A DNA stretch of 55,345 nt, from the NCBI GenBank assembly GCA_910584845.1, contig CAJUDH010000022.1, positions 1-55,345 on the forward strand, written 5' to 3'. This DNA comes from an uncultured Lachnospiraceae bacterium (GTDB taxonomy: Bacteria > Bacillota > Clostridia > Lachnospirales > Lachnospiraceae). Below are positions 8,092-16,271 of the stretch, one piece after another. The position numbers were made by a program, and so were the translations under genes. Position 1 is the stretch's first letter, and each line of letters opens with the position of its first letter. Below the pieces are notes generated by a model, which did no database searches, was not told the origin of the DNA, and saw nothing but the letters and a program-made list of their open reading frames with translations.

Positions 8092-8784
8092 ATGAACAGG
8101 ATTTTGATTATAGATGATGACAAAGAGCTTTGTGCCTTGATTAAACAGAGCATTTTACAAGAGGGTATAGAAGCTGACTGCTGTTATTCCGGAAAATCTG
8201 GTTTGCTACAACAGAAGGAAAAAGAATACCAGCTTGTCATATTGGATGTAATGATGCCAGGCTTTGACGGCTTTGAAACCTTAGAGCAGATCAGAAAAGA
8301 AAGCAACCTGCCTATCCTGATGTTTACATCAAAAAATGACAGCGCTTCGAAAGTGCGGGGATTACGGGCGGGAGCGGATGACTATCTGACAAAGCCTTTT
8401 GATATGGACGAGCTGATAGCCCGTATTGTGTCATTGATCAGGCGTTATACCCGTTTTAACCAAAAAGATGACTGTGCTCAGACGTTTGATTTTGACGGTC
8501 TGATTATCGACTTTAACAACCGTTCTATTCATGCCATAAATGGTGATTATGAACTGCCGCCGAAAGAATTTGATTTACTTATGTTTCTTGCCAAGAATCA
8601 AGGAAAGATACTGACAAAACAGCAAATTTATGAAAATGTCTGGGGAGAAGATTATGTTTATGATGACAGCAACATCATGGCGATCATTAGCCGTCTGCGG
8701 AAAAAAATAGAAGAAAATCCGGGTAATCCACGGTATATACAGACCGTGAAAGGGATTGGCTATCGTTTCAACAGGGAGGTGTGA
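8092..8784 (+). CDS. OmpR-family response regulator
   Basis: The 230-residue regulator has a receiver domain (MNRILIIDDDKELC, acidic pocket; phosphoacceptor Asp52 in LVILDVMMPG; Lys in LTKPFD) and a C-terminal winged-helix DNA-binding domain (ELPPKEFDLLMFLAKNQGKILTKQQIYENVWGEDY, then RLRKKIEENPGNPRYIQTVKGIGYRF). The start is the ATG at 8092 behind GGAGG at 8077-8081; an upstream GTG would put the RBS inside the gene. The stop and the kinase TTG are 3 nt apart, so both are one operon. It most likely binds the four 11-bp repeats upstream of the ABC transporter and switches it on, as in SpaR/NisR- and CprR-like systems; this last step is inference. Confidence 0.92.
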   Translation: MNRILIIDDDKELCALIKQSILQEGIEADCCYSGKSGLLQQKEKEYQLVILDVMMPGFDGFETLEQIRKESNLPILMFTSKNDSASKVRGLRAGADDYLTKPFDMDELIARIVSLIRRYTRFNQKDDCAQTFDFDGLIIDFNNRSIHAINGDYELPPKEFDLLMFLAKNQGKILTKQQIYENVWGEDYVYDDSNIMAIISRLRKKIEENPGNPRYIQTVKGIGYRFNREV

Positions 8785-8787
8785 GCA

Positions 8788-9711
8788 TTGTATACAGAAG
8801 CGGTTATAATTGTTGCGTTGGGTGTTGCGTTTGCTTCTGTCTGCGGTTTTTTTTTGACAGTCCGGCGTGTAAAAAAGCAGATATTGGAAATATCGGATGC
8901 TTTGGAAGATATAAAAAATGGGAACGGGAACAGGCGTATTTTATCAGAAACGCACGAACTTGTAGCTCCCCTTGCTTATGAGATTAACGATATTATTCTG
9001 TCCTACGAAGATAGGCTTTCTGCCTATCGCCGGACGGAGGAAACAAACAGGCAGCTTATGACGAATCTTTCCCATGATGTACGGACGCCGCTCACCACAC
9101 TAATCGGATATTTGGACGCTGCACATAAAGGGATTGTCCGTGGAAAAGAACGGGACGACTATATAGAAACTGCCCGCCGGAAAGCATATGATTTAAAAGA
9201 GTATATTGATGTGCTTTTTGACTGGTTTAAGCTGGGTTCAAATGAGTTTTCGATGAGTCTATCCACTGTTGATTTAACGGAACTGACACGGAACATATTG
9301 GCCTGCTGGATACCAATATTTGAAGATACACACATAGATTTCATAGTTGACATTCCAGAACAGCCATTCCGGGTGCAGATTGACCCGGATGGGTATATGC
9401 GGATATTAAACAATCTGATACAGAATGTGATTTCTCATAGCCATGGGGATAAAATAGAAATAGCTTTATCAGAACAGGGAGGAAATATAAAAATCCGATT
9501 GTCTGATAATGGTGTAGGGATGGATAAGGAGGATTTAAAACATATTTTTGAGCGGCTTTATAAATGCGATAAAGGGCGGTCTGAAAAAGGAAGCGGTCTT
9601 GGCCTGTCTATCGTATATCAGCTAGTAGACAAACTGAATGGAACAATAACAGTGGAAAGTGTACTAGGAGAAGGGGCTGTTTTTATTCTGCTTTTCCCAC
9701 TGACAGAATGA
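8788..9711 (+). CDS. Sensor histidine kinase with one membrane helix
   Basis: The 307-residue kinase has one N-terminal membrane segment (residues about 4-26) and no extracellular sensor domain. A short linker leads to the dimerisation/phosphotransfer domain with LSHDVRTPLTTL (His96), the N-box (LNNLIQNVISHS), G1 box (DNGVGM), F-like ERLYKCDK and G2 box (GSGLGLSIVY). The TTG start follows AGGGAGGTG. Kinases of lantibiotic and bacitracin response systems usually have two helices, so either signalling comes through the membrane or the partner transporter, or part of the N-terminus was lost. It should phosphorylate the regulator encoded just upstream. Confidence 0.9.
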   Translation: MYTEAVIIVALGVAFASVCGFFLTVRRVKKQILEISDALEDIKNGNGNRRILSETHELVAPLAYEINDIILSYEDRLSAYRRTEETNRQLMTNLSHDVRTPLTTLIGYLDAAHKGIVRGKERDDYIETARRKAYDLKEYIDVLFDWFKLGSNEFSMSLSTVDLTELTRNILACWIPIFEDTHIDFIVDIPEQPFRVQIDPDGYMRILNNLIQNVISHSHGDKIEIALSEQGGNIKIRLSDNGVGMDKEDLKHIFERLYKCDKGRSEKGSGLGLSIVYQLVDKLNGTITVESVLGEGAVFILLFPLTE

Positions 9712-9740
9712 ATCAGAACCGTTTTTTACAGCGGCAATAG

Positions 9741-9769
9741 AATCTCCGTCCTGCGGGGATTTTATTATT
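9741..9769 (+). terminator. Rho-independent terminator of the two-component operon
   Basis: AATCTCCG (9741-9748) pairs with CGGGGATT (9754-9761) around a 5-nt loop, one G-U pair included, followed by TTATTATTT. It lies 29 nt after the kinase stop and separates the regulatory operon from the ABC transporter promoter. Confidence 0.75.
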
Positions 9770-9791
9770 TACAGAAATTTATTCCTTTAAA

Positions 9792-9846
9792 TGCAAGGTT
9801 CATGCAAGGGCCGTGCAAGGTTAATGCAAGGTTGGCGTGATAGAAT
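9792..9846 (+). promoter_or_regulatory. Four 11-bp-spaced TGCAAGG repeats and -10 box of the ABC operon
   Basis: TGCAAGG occurs at 9792, 9803, 9814 and 9825, exactly 11 bp apart, so all four copies lie on one face of the helix. A TAGAAT -10 element follows at 9841-9846, and the -35 position falls within the third and fourth repeats with no consensus hexamer. This is the expected layout of a promoter activated by a response regulator that binds direct repeats. Direct repeats at this spacing are known for SpaR/NisR-type regulators. The presumed activator is the regulator encoded at 8092-8784. Confidence 0.7.
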
Positions 9847-9850
9847 GAAG

Positions 9851-9904
9851 CATATCGGTTTACTGATATGCGTTGCTTCCCGGCAAGCGTAAGCGGTCGG
9901 GAAG
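9851..9904 (+). other. Two hairpins in the ABC operon leader
   Basis: Two short inverted repeats follow the promoter: CATATC/GATATG (9851-9870) and CTTCCCG/CGGGAAG (9876-9904). They sit between the -10 box and the AAAGGAGG site at about 9921. They may stabilise the mRNA or modulate translation; no T-run follows, so they are not terminators. Confidence 0.35.
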
Positions 9905-9936
9905 ATTCCGCAATTATATGAAAAGGAGGTTTCGCA

Positions 9937-10860
9937 ATGAACAAATATGTAATTGAAACCAAGAATCTTACAAAGCAGTATGGAACGCAGAAAAGCGTTG
10001 CCAATCTGAATATTCATGTACAGAAAGGGCGTATTTATGGTCTGCTTGGCAGAAACGGCGCCGGAAAGACAACAACAATGAAAATGCTGCTTGGGCTGAC
10101 ACCACCTACTTCGGGGGAAGTGGCAATTTGGGGAAAACCTTTGACTACAAATGAGAAAAAGCTGCTGCCACGTATTGGCAGTTTGATTGAATCCCCCGGC
10201 TTCTATCCGAATCTGACCGCTGCCGAAAACCTGCGTATTTTTGCTACCCTGCGGGGAGTGCCGAACCGAGGCGCAATTAAAAACGCACTTGATTTGGTTG
10301 GTTTGCCTTACAAAGATAAAAAGCTGTTTTCTCAATATTCACTTGGCATGAAGCAGCGGTTGGCGATTGCCCTTGCCATTATGCACGACCCGGAACTTTT
10401 GATTTTGGATGAACCGATTAACGGGCTTGACCCAATTGGAATTGCAGAAGTCCGTTCCTTTATCCGTGGCCTTTGCAATGAGCGTGGAAAAACAATTCTA
10501 ATTTCCAGCCATATCCTTTCTGAAATTGCACTTTTGGCTGACGATATAGGCATTATGGACCACGGTGCATTATTGGAAGAAGAAAGTCTTGCGCAGCTGG
10601 AAGCAAAGAGCAGCAAACATATCCAGTTTATTGTTTCTGATACGGCACAGTCGGCACGGATTTTAGAGCGTATCTTCCATGAAAGCCGGTTTACCATACA
10701 GGACGATCACAATATACAGGTGCATAACCTTGATTTACCAGTAGGAAAAATTGTTACTGCCTTTGTAGAAAATGGCCTGGAAGTATCCCAAGCCGCAACT
10801 TTGGAGGAAAGCCTTGAAGATTACTTCAAACGAGTAACAGGGGGTGAGGGGATTGCTTAA
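9937..10860 (+). CDS. LanF/BcrA-type ABC transporter ATP-binding protein
   Basis: The 307-residue cytoplasmic ATPase has Walker A (GRNGAGKTTT), a Q-loop region (GSLIESPGFYPNLTAAENL), the signature YSLGMKQRLAIALA, Walker B (LLILDEPINGLDP) and the H-loop (ILISSHILSE). The ESPGFY segment and the whole pattern match the LanF/BcrA group, which exports or expels lantibiotics and bacitracin-like peptides. It is the first gene of a three-gene operon under the tandem-repeat promoter and has a strong AAAAGGAGG site. The end overlaps the first permease gene. The peptide substrate is not identifiable from sequence. Confidence 0.92.
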   Translation: MNKYVIETKNLTKQYGTQKSVANLNIHVQKGRIYGLLGRNGAGKTTTMKMLLGLTPPTSGEVAIWGKPLTTNEKKLLPRIGSLIESPGFYPNLTAAENLRIFATLRGVPNRGAIKNALDLVGLPYKDKKLFSQYSLGMKQRLAIALAIMHDPELLILDEPINGLDPIGIAEVRSFIRGLCNERGKTILISSHILSEIALLADDIGIMDHGALLEEESLAQLEAKSSKHIQFIVSDTAQSARILERIFHESRFTIQDDHNIQVHNLDLPVGKIVTAFVENGLEVSQAATLEESLEDYFKRVTGGEGIA

Positions 10861-11641
10861 ACTTGTTATTTGTGAGTTCTCAAAATTAAAGCGGAAAAAA
10901 TTTATATGGCTGGTTGTTCTTTCTGCGTTTTTATTTCCCGTTCCGCTGACAGCATGGATGACAATGCCGCCGACAGCCGGGCAATATGACAGTAAAGTAG
11001 AGATTTTCAATGATTATTTTCAGCTTGTTATGGGATATGGAGTCGAACTTCTTTTACCGTGTATAATCGGGGTGATTGCAGCCATGCTCTTTTTTATGGA
11101 ACGAGATAATGATACATTTAAAAACCTGCGTACCATTCCTGTAACAAGCACACAGATGATCCTGGCAAAAATAATTGTCCTGTTCTTTTTTGGAATTATT
11201 TTTAGTCTAACATCGGCTTTTATAACCATTCTGTGCGGTGGGGTAATCGCAGAAGTAAACCATATTGTTTACCGGTTATTTTTTGCGTTGAAAATGGGGA
11301 TTTTTATTACAGCCGGAACGCTTCCGTTAGTTGTTCTTGTGGTTTTCTTTAGCAAGACCTATATATTTTCCGTTTTATTGTGTGTTTTTTACAGTGTTTT
11401 GAGTCTGACAGCCGAATCATCTTTTGGTGCACTGCCTAAAGTGATGTGCTGGCTGATGCCAATTCCGCTTACAACTCTATGGGCTGCGGGAAATTTAACC
11501 GCACATGGCGCTATGGATGGTGTGGGGATGCTGGAAAATTTAATCCCGACTACATTTCAGGCAATCGTTATTTTAGCCGTTATTGCGTTGCTTTCTGTCA
11601 TATTGATTGATTCTATGTATAAAAAGAGGGGGGATGAATGA
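10853..11641 (+). CDS. LanE/BcrB-type ABC permease (first)
   Basis: The roughly 262-residue integral membrane protein begins LKLVICEFSKLKRKKFIWLVVLSA, the usual start of lantibiotic-protection permeases, where a basic cytoplasmic helix leads into the first membrane segment. Several further hydrophobic segments follow (GVELLLPCIIGVIAAMLFF, IIVLFFFGIIFSLTSAFITIL, AIVILAVIALLSVILI), about six in total. The TTG at 10853 has AGGGGG eight bases upstream; the GTG at 10844 would lie directly on that site. It overlaps the ATPase gene and ends inside the start region of the second permease, indicating translational coupling. It should pair with the second permease and the LanF-like ATPase. Confidence 0.85.
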   Translation: MLKLVICEFSKLKRKKFIWLVVLSAFLFPVPLTAWMTMPPTAGQYDSKVEIFNDYFQLVMGYGVELLLPCIIGVIAAMLFFMERDNDTFKNLRTIPVTSTQMILAKIIVLFFFGIIFSLTSAFITILCGGVIAEVNHIVYRLFFALKMGIFITAGTLPLVVLVVFFSKTYIFSVLLCVFYSVLSLTAESSFGALPKVMCWLMPIPLTTLWAAGNLTAHGAMDGVGMLENLIPTTFQAIVILAVIALLSVILIDSMYKKRGDE

Positions 11642-11642
11642 T

Positions 11643-12422
11643 ATGCTTCGCATGGTTAAGGCCGAAATATGGAAATTAAAGCGGTATCATATGATATGGG
11701 CAGGCATTTTTCTGATGTTGCTTTCCGTCCTCTTAACGCTTTTTACTACAACAGCATTGGACGGAACCATTTGGACATTTTCTTTCTTTACGGAACAGGT
11801 AATCAAAAATAATGTTACTATGATTTTTCCCATGTGCATTGCTTTAATTGCCGGATATATCATAGCAAGGGAAGGAAAAGACGATACGCTGAAAAGCATT
11901 TTGACGATACCTGTTTCGTATAGCAGCTTATTGTGGGGAAAGCTGCTTGTATGTGCATTGCTTTCTTTGCTTTTTGGGCTGGTAAGTGCAACGTTCACGG
12001 TAATCGCTGATTTGTTGATGGGATTTCCGGGGATTTCTGTAACATCAGTATTGCTGGCATTTATCCGGATTATTCTCAACTGTCTGTTTTTGTATATTGC
12101 GGTCATGCCGGTTATTGCATTTGCTGCCCACATACCAAACGGACACATGCTTGGAACAATTATTGCTTTTGTTTATGGTTATGGTGGTATGTTTGCCTCT
12201 GGAAATGCTACGTTAGCCAATATCTATCCTGTTACTGCAAGTTTAGGTTTAATCCGTTACCGAAGCTATGATTCTTCTGTACATTGGAATGTATTAACCT
12301 GTTTGATTAGTATGATTGTGGCATTGGTGATTTCTGCTGTTTTTATATTGACTGCAAAAGGAAATATACCAGTTAAAATAGCAAAAAGGCGTAAAAAGAT
12401 AGTAGCAAAAAAAGGCTGGTAA
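11643..12422 (+). CDS. LanG-type ABC permease (second)
   Basis: The roughly 259-residue membrane protein starts LRMVKAEIWKLKRYHMIWAGIFLMLLSVLLTLF, again the permease pattern of the LanE/LanG group, with about six hydrophobic segments. AREGKDDTLKSILTIPVSY is the conserved cytoplasmic loop near the coupling region. The ATG at 11643 has AGAGGGGGG nine bases upstream; an ATG at 11634 is too close to that site. It is paralogous in style to the preceding permease. A small open frame follows within 16 nt and could belong to the same transcript. Confidence 0.85.
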   Translation: MLRMVKAEIWKLKRYHMIWAGIFLMLLSVLLTLFTTTALDGTIWTFSFFTEQVIKNNVTMIFPMCIALIAGYIIAREGKDDTLKSILTIPVSYSSLLWGKLLVCALLSLLFGLVSATFTVIADLLMGFPGISVTSVLLAFIRIILNCLFLYIAVMPVIAFAAHIPNGHMLGTIIAFVYGYGGMFASGNATLANIYPVTASLGLIRYRSYDSSVHWNVLTCLISMIVALVISAVFILTAKGNIPVKIAKRRKKIVAKKGW

Positions 12423-12437
12423 GTGGAGGATATAGTA

Positions 12438-12542
12438 ATGAAAAAGGAAATCAGCCCATTTTTCCGACATCTTTGGCAAGGCCTCAAAAGGGATCCTTAT
12501 GGGAGACGGGGGCGGAGGCCGGTACCATCCGGCGGGATGTAG
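12438..12542 (+). CDS. 34-residue open frame after the ABC operon, possibly a truncated gene
   Basis: An ATG with GGAGGA eight bases upstream opens KKEISPFFRHLWQGLKRDPYG and then a Gly/Arg-rich tail, stopping at 12540-12542. The first 20 residues look like a genuine N-terminus, whereas the rest does not. I take it as a gene cut by deletion; an unrelated 3' end (CKGLRKMLFTLKRF, stop near 12630) lies shortly after. Function unknown. Confidence 0.3.
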   Translation: MKKEISPFFRHLWQGLKRDPYGRRGRRPVPSGGM

Positions 12543-12703
12543 TAAGGCCGGAGGTGATACGGCGGTGCCGGTGAAGGATAGGCCATGTAAGGGGCTGCGG
12601 AAGATGCTGTTTACGCTGAAAAGGTTTTAAAAAATGGGGGTGATTTTTCGTGGGGTATCTTGTATAATGAGAAGCGTAAACCAGAGTTTGAGGAGGATAA
12701 AAA

Positions 12704-13078
12704 ATGAAACGGGAATTAGGGATTGCAAGGTGTGGACTTGCTTGTTGCTTGTGTTCAGAAAATGTAAAATGCAATGGCTGCTATTCGGATAACTGTCCTG
12801 ACTATACCCAATGCGAAAACAGAAAATGCTCCATCGAAAAGGGGCTCTTGGGCTGTTATGCTTGTGAAATAGATTGCAAAAGAGGGTTACTGGACAAAAT
12901 CAAGCCATATGGCTTTACGCTGTTTATAAAAAGATATGGGATAGAGAGCCTTATTGACTGCCTTGAAGAAAATGAAAAGAGGGGGGTCCTATATCATCGT
13001 GAAGGGATTATTGGAGAGTATGATGATTTTGACGATGTGGAAAAGCTGATAGGATTCATCCAGTCAGGAAAACGCTAG
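12704..13078 (+). CDS. DUF3795 cysteine-rich protein
   Basis: The 124-residue protein has the DUF3795 pattern: an N-terminal GIARCGLACCLCSENVKCNGC block, then CPDYTQCENRKCSIEKGLLGCYACEIDC, giving over ten cysteines likely to bind metal. The C-terminal half is helical (KPYGFTLFIKRYGIESLIDCLEENEKRG). No biochemical function is established for the family. The ATG follows GAGGAGGATAAAA. It has its own likely -10 box TATAAT at 12663-12668, without a good -35. It is intact, unlike many of its neighbours. Confidence 0.85.
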   Translation: MKRELGIARCGLACCLCSENVKCNGCYSDNCPDYTQCENRKCSIEKGLLGCYACEIDCKRGLLDKIKPYGFTLFIKRYGIESLIDCLEENEKRGVLYHREGIIGEYDDFDDVEKLIGFIQSGKR

Positions 13079-13119
13079 ATTGTGGTTTACCGTGCAGTTG
13101 GAGGGATAGGAGCCTTTGA

Positions 13120-13284
13120 ATGTTTTTGGATGAAGGTGATACGCCCCACCGGATCCTCAAACATCAGAAAACATATCGCTACATCCCATGTGTCGGGGGT
13201 GGTTATCTGCATACCCAATACAGCAAGAAAGTGTATTTTCTACAAATCACTCTCTTTGTATACCGGAAAACGGTTAGAAGATAG
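13120..13284 (+). CDS. Possible small protein, unrecognised
   Basis: A 54-codon frame starts at an ATG with AGGAG eight bases upstream. The product (DEGDTPHRILKHQKTYRYIP, then GGGYLHTQYSKKVYF) is basic and aromatic, not simple-sequence, and could be a real small protein or the start of a truncated one. After the stop the same frame continues GVAKDALRLGKTFFENC before another stop, so it may be a longer gene with a nonsense mutation. I do not recognise it. Confidence 0.25.
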   Translation: MFLDEGDTPHRILKHQKTYRYIPCVGGGYLHTQYSKKVYFLQITLFVYRKTVRR

Positions 13285-13395
13285 GGGGTGGCAAAGGATG
13301 CTTTACGGCTAGGCAAGACCTTTTTTGAAAATTGCAAAGGGGCCTCAAAACGGAGATAGATCAGGCACAATTAAAGCAAAGAAAGGTAGTATAGC

Positions 13396-13562
13396 ATGAG
13401 AAGTATAGCGCTGTCCGTAGTCGCCATATTATATGGTTTAGCAAATTTTTATATAGGAAACAGAATTATAAATATAGTAAGGCCTTATTTTGCATTTCAA
13501 ATTTTAATATTTGCTTATTTCCTAGTATTTGCTCTAGCATTAGTTTGTGGGGGAAAGGCGGG
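13396..13562 (+). pseudogene. N-terminal membrane part of a metallophosphoesterase-like protein, truncated
   Basis: From an ATG behind AAAGAAAGG the frame gives RSIALSVVAILYGLANFYIGNRIINIVRPYF and a second hydrophobic segment, a pattern like the membrane anchor of YkoQ-type metallophosphoesterases. Just after the second membrane segment (about 13550) the sequence switches to the end of an unrelated DUF3788 gene; the frame runs on to a stop at 13641 without meaning. The catalytic domain is absent. The match to metallophosphoesterase anchors is by topology and is not certain. Confidence 0.45.
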
Positions 13563-13844
13563 AAAGCATGGAAATATGAATATAAATACCGCCGGGGCGG
13601 TAAAACGCTGTGTGCATTATATGCAAAAGAAAACAAGATAGGGTTTATGGTTATTTTAGGGAAAGGGGAACGGTTAAAGTTTGAAACAGACAGAGAGAAT
13701 TACGCGGAAGATGTTAAAAGGGTTTATGACGAAACACAAACGTACCACGATGGGAAATGGATGATGTTTGAGCCAAAAGATACTTCTCTGTTCGATGATT
13801 TTATCCGGTTATTGAGGATTAAAAGGAAACCAAATAGAAAATAG
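13563..13844 (+). pseudogene. C-terminal part of a DUF3788 protein
   Basis: In a different frame from the preceding membrane piece, about 13563-13844 reads AWKYEYKYRRGGKTLCALYAKENKIGFMVILGKGER, then YDETQTYHDGKWMMFEP and DDFIRLLRIKRKPNRK. This is the C-terminal two thirds of a DUF3788-type protein, a small family of unknown role. The N-terminus is missing and no start site serves this frame. The two partial genes meet at about 13560, marking a deletion or recombination joint. Confidence 0.6.
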
Positions 13845-13881
13845 AGAGTTAATAATTTTGAATTTAAAGGAGGTAAAATGT

Positions 13882-14589
13882 TTGGATATTAGCAGCTATC
13901 AAAGGTATATTTCAGAAGAAACGATGATGGGGCCAAATAGTGTCAGGGTTTTAGCAGAACTATTAGAAAGGCACCCTTTGCGGTTTGCCACGGATAGACG
14001 GATTCTTGACTTGGGATGTGGGACGGGATTAACAAGCCTTGTAATTGCGAAAGAAACCGGAGCCAAGGTTTATGCAAACGACTTATGGGTAAGTGCAAAC
14101 GAGAATGGGAGGCGGTTTGCCCAATGGGGGGTTAGCGAACAGGTTCTGCCGGTTTGCGAAGATGCGAATGATCTTCATTTTGAAAAAAAGCTATTTCATG
14201 CCCTGGTCAGTATTGACTCTTATCATTACTTTGCAGGCCATGAGGGGTTCTTTCAGGAGAAGGTCCTTCCGTTTATGAAAGACGGCGGGGAGGCCTTAAT
14301 TGGCATCCCCGGCCTGAAAGACGAGTATGCGGGCCGTGCCGAGGAACTTCTTTCTGGCTGGCTGGGTGATGAAGCGTATATGTTCCAATCCCAGGAACAA
14401 TGGAGGAGGCTTATTGGCAGCCATGATAGAATAGAATCCGTGAAAACGTGGGAAATGGGCTGTTTTAGAGAGGCATGGAGTGAATGGCTTGCGGCAGATA
14501 ATGAGTTTTCCCGCAGCGACAGGAAATATTTTGAAACAACCATCCGGCCATATACTTGCTTTATTGGTATTTATATAAAGCTGAAATAG
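13882..14589 (+). CDS. Class I SAM-dependent methyltransferase
   Basis: The roughly 235-residue enzyme carries SAM-binding motif I (ILDLGCGTGLTSLVIAKETGAKVYANDLW) with the acidic residue after the second strand, motif II/III regions (ALVSIDSYHYF) and a C-terminal extension (REAWSEWLAADNEFSRSDRKYFE). It resembles small-molecule methyltransferases of the UbiE/cyclopropane-synthase-like type; the substrate is unknown. AAAGGAGG at 13866-13873 lies inside the upstream TTG frame, so the TTG at 13882, eight bases after it, is the best start (LDISSYQRYISEE). It overlaps nothing and has no clear partner genes. Confidence 0.82.
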   Translation: MDISSYQRYISEETMMGPNSVRVLAELLERHPLRFATDRRILDLGCGTGLTSLVIAKETGAKVYANDLWVSANENGRRFAQWGVSEQVLPVCEDANDLHFEKKLFHALVSIDSYHYFAGHEGFFQEKVLPFMKDGGEALIGIPGLKDEYAGRAEELLSGWLGDEAYMFQSQEQWRRLIGSHDRIESVKTWEMGCFREAWSEWLAADNEFSRSDRKYFETTIRPYTCFIGIYIKLK

Positions 14590-14845
14590 GTATTGTAATA
14601 TAAAAAACAAAAGGGCCAACGCAGGGGTTGAAAACCATGGCGGTCTGCCGGAAGAAACGGTATCTGCCGGGTTGGGGAAGAAGGGAACCGCTTGCCACAA
14701 ACAAGCGGAACCATCCGGAATCAGAACTTTTCTGACAATTGCCTCCCCGTTCCGGAACAGGCGCCCTGTGTGATAATACCGGTTTCATTTTTATCGGGCA
14801 AACAGCCAGTTAGAATTTCTATATTGCAGGACAACATCCATATGT

Positions 14846-14884
14846 ACAAAAGCGCAGCCTCTGTTTTTGGCGGCGCTTTTGTGT
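14846..14884 (+). terminator. Terminator-like hairpin before the ROK gene
   Basis: ACAAAAGCGC (14846-14855) pairs perfectly with GCGCTTTTGT (14873-14882) around a 17-nt loop. The right arm supplies a TTTT run. It ends transcription from the methyltransferase side. The rest of the 14590-14988 gap also contains a CCGCTTG/CAAGCGG hairpin near 14690-14710 and otherwise no gene. Confidence 0.55.
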
Positions 14885-14925
14885 GTCAACCGGTAACCGT
14901 TTCATAGGAAACCAAGGGGCCAGGA

Positions 14926-14975
14926 TTGCTGTTGGCCGTGTAATATGCTATACTTAAAAAAATACTTTTATAAAG
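14926..14975 (+). promoter_or_regulatory. Extended -10 promoter and possible operator of the ROK gene
   Basis: TGCTATACT (14946-14954) is an extended -10 element; TTGCTG at 14926-14931, 17 bp upstream, is a weak -35. The run after it contains TACTTTTATAAAGTTT, an imperfect palindrome. A closely similar stretch (TATTATAAAGTAAA) occurs between promoter and start of the dehydrogenase gene, so both may be operators for the ROK repressor. Confidence 0.5.
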
Positions 14976-14988
14976 TTTGGGGGACAGA

Positions 14989-16107
14989 ATGGATAAAAAA
15001 AAGATTACCAACATGGAAGTGAAGAGGAAAAACAGAAATGACGTTTTCCGGTACCTGTGCAAAAACGGAATGGTGTCAAATCCGGATATTTCCTATGCCT
15101 TAAAATTGAGTCTGCCAACAACGACACAAATAACCAAAGAACTGATCGAGAAAGGGCTTGTAGAAGAAAAAGGGGAGCTTCAGTCCACCGGGGGAAGAAG
15201 GGCGAAAGCCCTGGCGGTGTCCGAGGATGCAGGGAAGGCGGTAGGGCTGGATATTACGAAAAACCATATCAGCCTGGTGCTTACCCAGTTGACCGGCAAG
15301 ATCCTAAAATATGAACGGATATTCCTTCCCTATGCCCCGGAGGGTTATTATTACCAGGAAGTGGACCAAAAGCTGGAAAGCTTCCTTGACGGATGTGGCT
15401 GTGGGCGGAAAGGCGTTTTGGGGATTGGAATATCATTTCCCGGGATTATTGATTTAAAAGAAGAGATGGTTGCGGATTCCCATATACTGGGGGTGAAGTG
15501 CCTGCCGTTTTCCCAGGTCAGCCGTTTTTTCGCCTATCCTTGTTATTTTCTGAATGACGCCAATGCGGGGGCTTATGCAGAAGGGATCCAGTCGGACCGT
15601 ATGGAACGTTTTTTTTATTTGTCTTTGAGCAATACCGTAGGTGGGGCGGTTTACCGTAACGGCGGGCTGGAACAGGGGGAAAATTTCCGGTGCGGGGAAG
15701 TCGGGCACATGACGGTTGTCCCGGACGGGGCGGTTTGCTATTGTGGAAAGCAGGGGTGCCTGGATGCCTATGGTTCGGCAAAATGCCTGACAGACGGGAA
15801 ACTGGAAGATTTTTTTGAAAGGCTAAGGCAGGGGGATGATAAGGCAGCCGGGCTTTGGGATAAGTATACATCTTATCTGGCCATTGCAGTGAATAATATC
15901 CATATGGTTTTGGACTGTGATATTGTTCTTGGGGGATATGTGGGAAGCTGCATGGGGGAATTTATTCAGGACGTGCGGGATAAGGTATCAGAAAGGAATA
16001 CGTTTGCAGAAGGCGGTTCATTTGTCAGGGCCTGCAGCCACAAGACAGGGGCGGCCGCATTGGGGGCTTCCCTAAAAATTATCGAATTATTTATAGAACA
16101 GGTATAA
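14989..16107 (+). CDS. ROK-family transcriptional repressor (NagC/XylR type)
   Basis: The roughly 372-residue regulator has an N-terminal winged helix-turn-helix (NRNDVFRYLCKNGMVSNPDISYALKLSLPTTTQITKELIEKGLV, then STGGRR) and a ROK sugar-kinase-like domain. The ROK zinc motif is visible as CYCGKQGCLDAYGS, preceded by GEVGHMTVV. The ATP/sugar region includes GIGISFPGIID and LNDANAGAYAE. ROK repressors release their operator when a sugar or sugar phosphate binds. The ATG at 14989 follows GGGGGACAG; an upstream TTG is part of that site. Being divided from the polyol genes only by a promoter region, it most likely controls them. Confidence 0.9.
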   Translation: MDKKKITNMEVKRKNRNDVFRYLCKNGMVSNPDISYALKLSLPTTTQITKELIEKGLVEEKGELQSTGGRRAKALAVSEDAGKAVGLDITKNHISLVLTQLTGKILKYERIFLPYAPEGYYYQEVDQKLESFLDGCGCGRKGVLGIGISFPGIIDLKEEMVADSHILGVKCLPFSQVSRFFAYPCYFLNDANAGAYAEGIQSDRMERFFYLSLSNTVGGAVYRNGGLEQGENFRCGEVGHMTVVPDGAVCYCGKQGCLDAYGSAKCLTDGKLEDFFERLRQGDDKAAGLWDKYTSYLAIAVNNIHMVLDCDIVLGGYVGSCMGEFIQDVRDKVSERNTFAEGGSFVRACSHKTGAAALGASLKIIELFIEQV

Positions 16108-16271
16108 CATAAGGGCCAGAGGCCGGGGCGCCTTTGAAGGCCGCCTTTTGCCAGAGGCTTGTCCCCATTTTTGGCCTGTGGTAAAGGAGGTGCACAGGCA
16201 GCCAAAGATGTCCAGGCACATTTTATCACGGTTTGGCGGCAGGCAGGCTTGCCTGGCCGCCCTTAAAGGTT

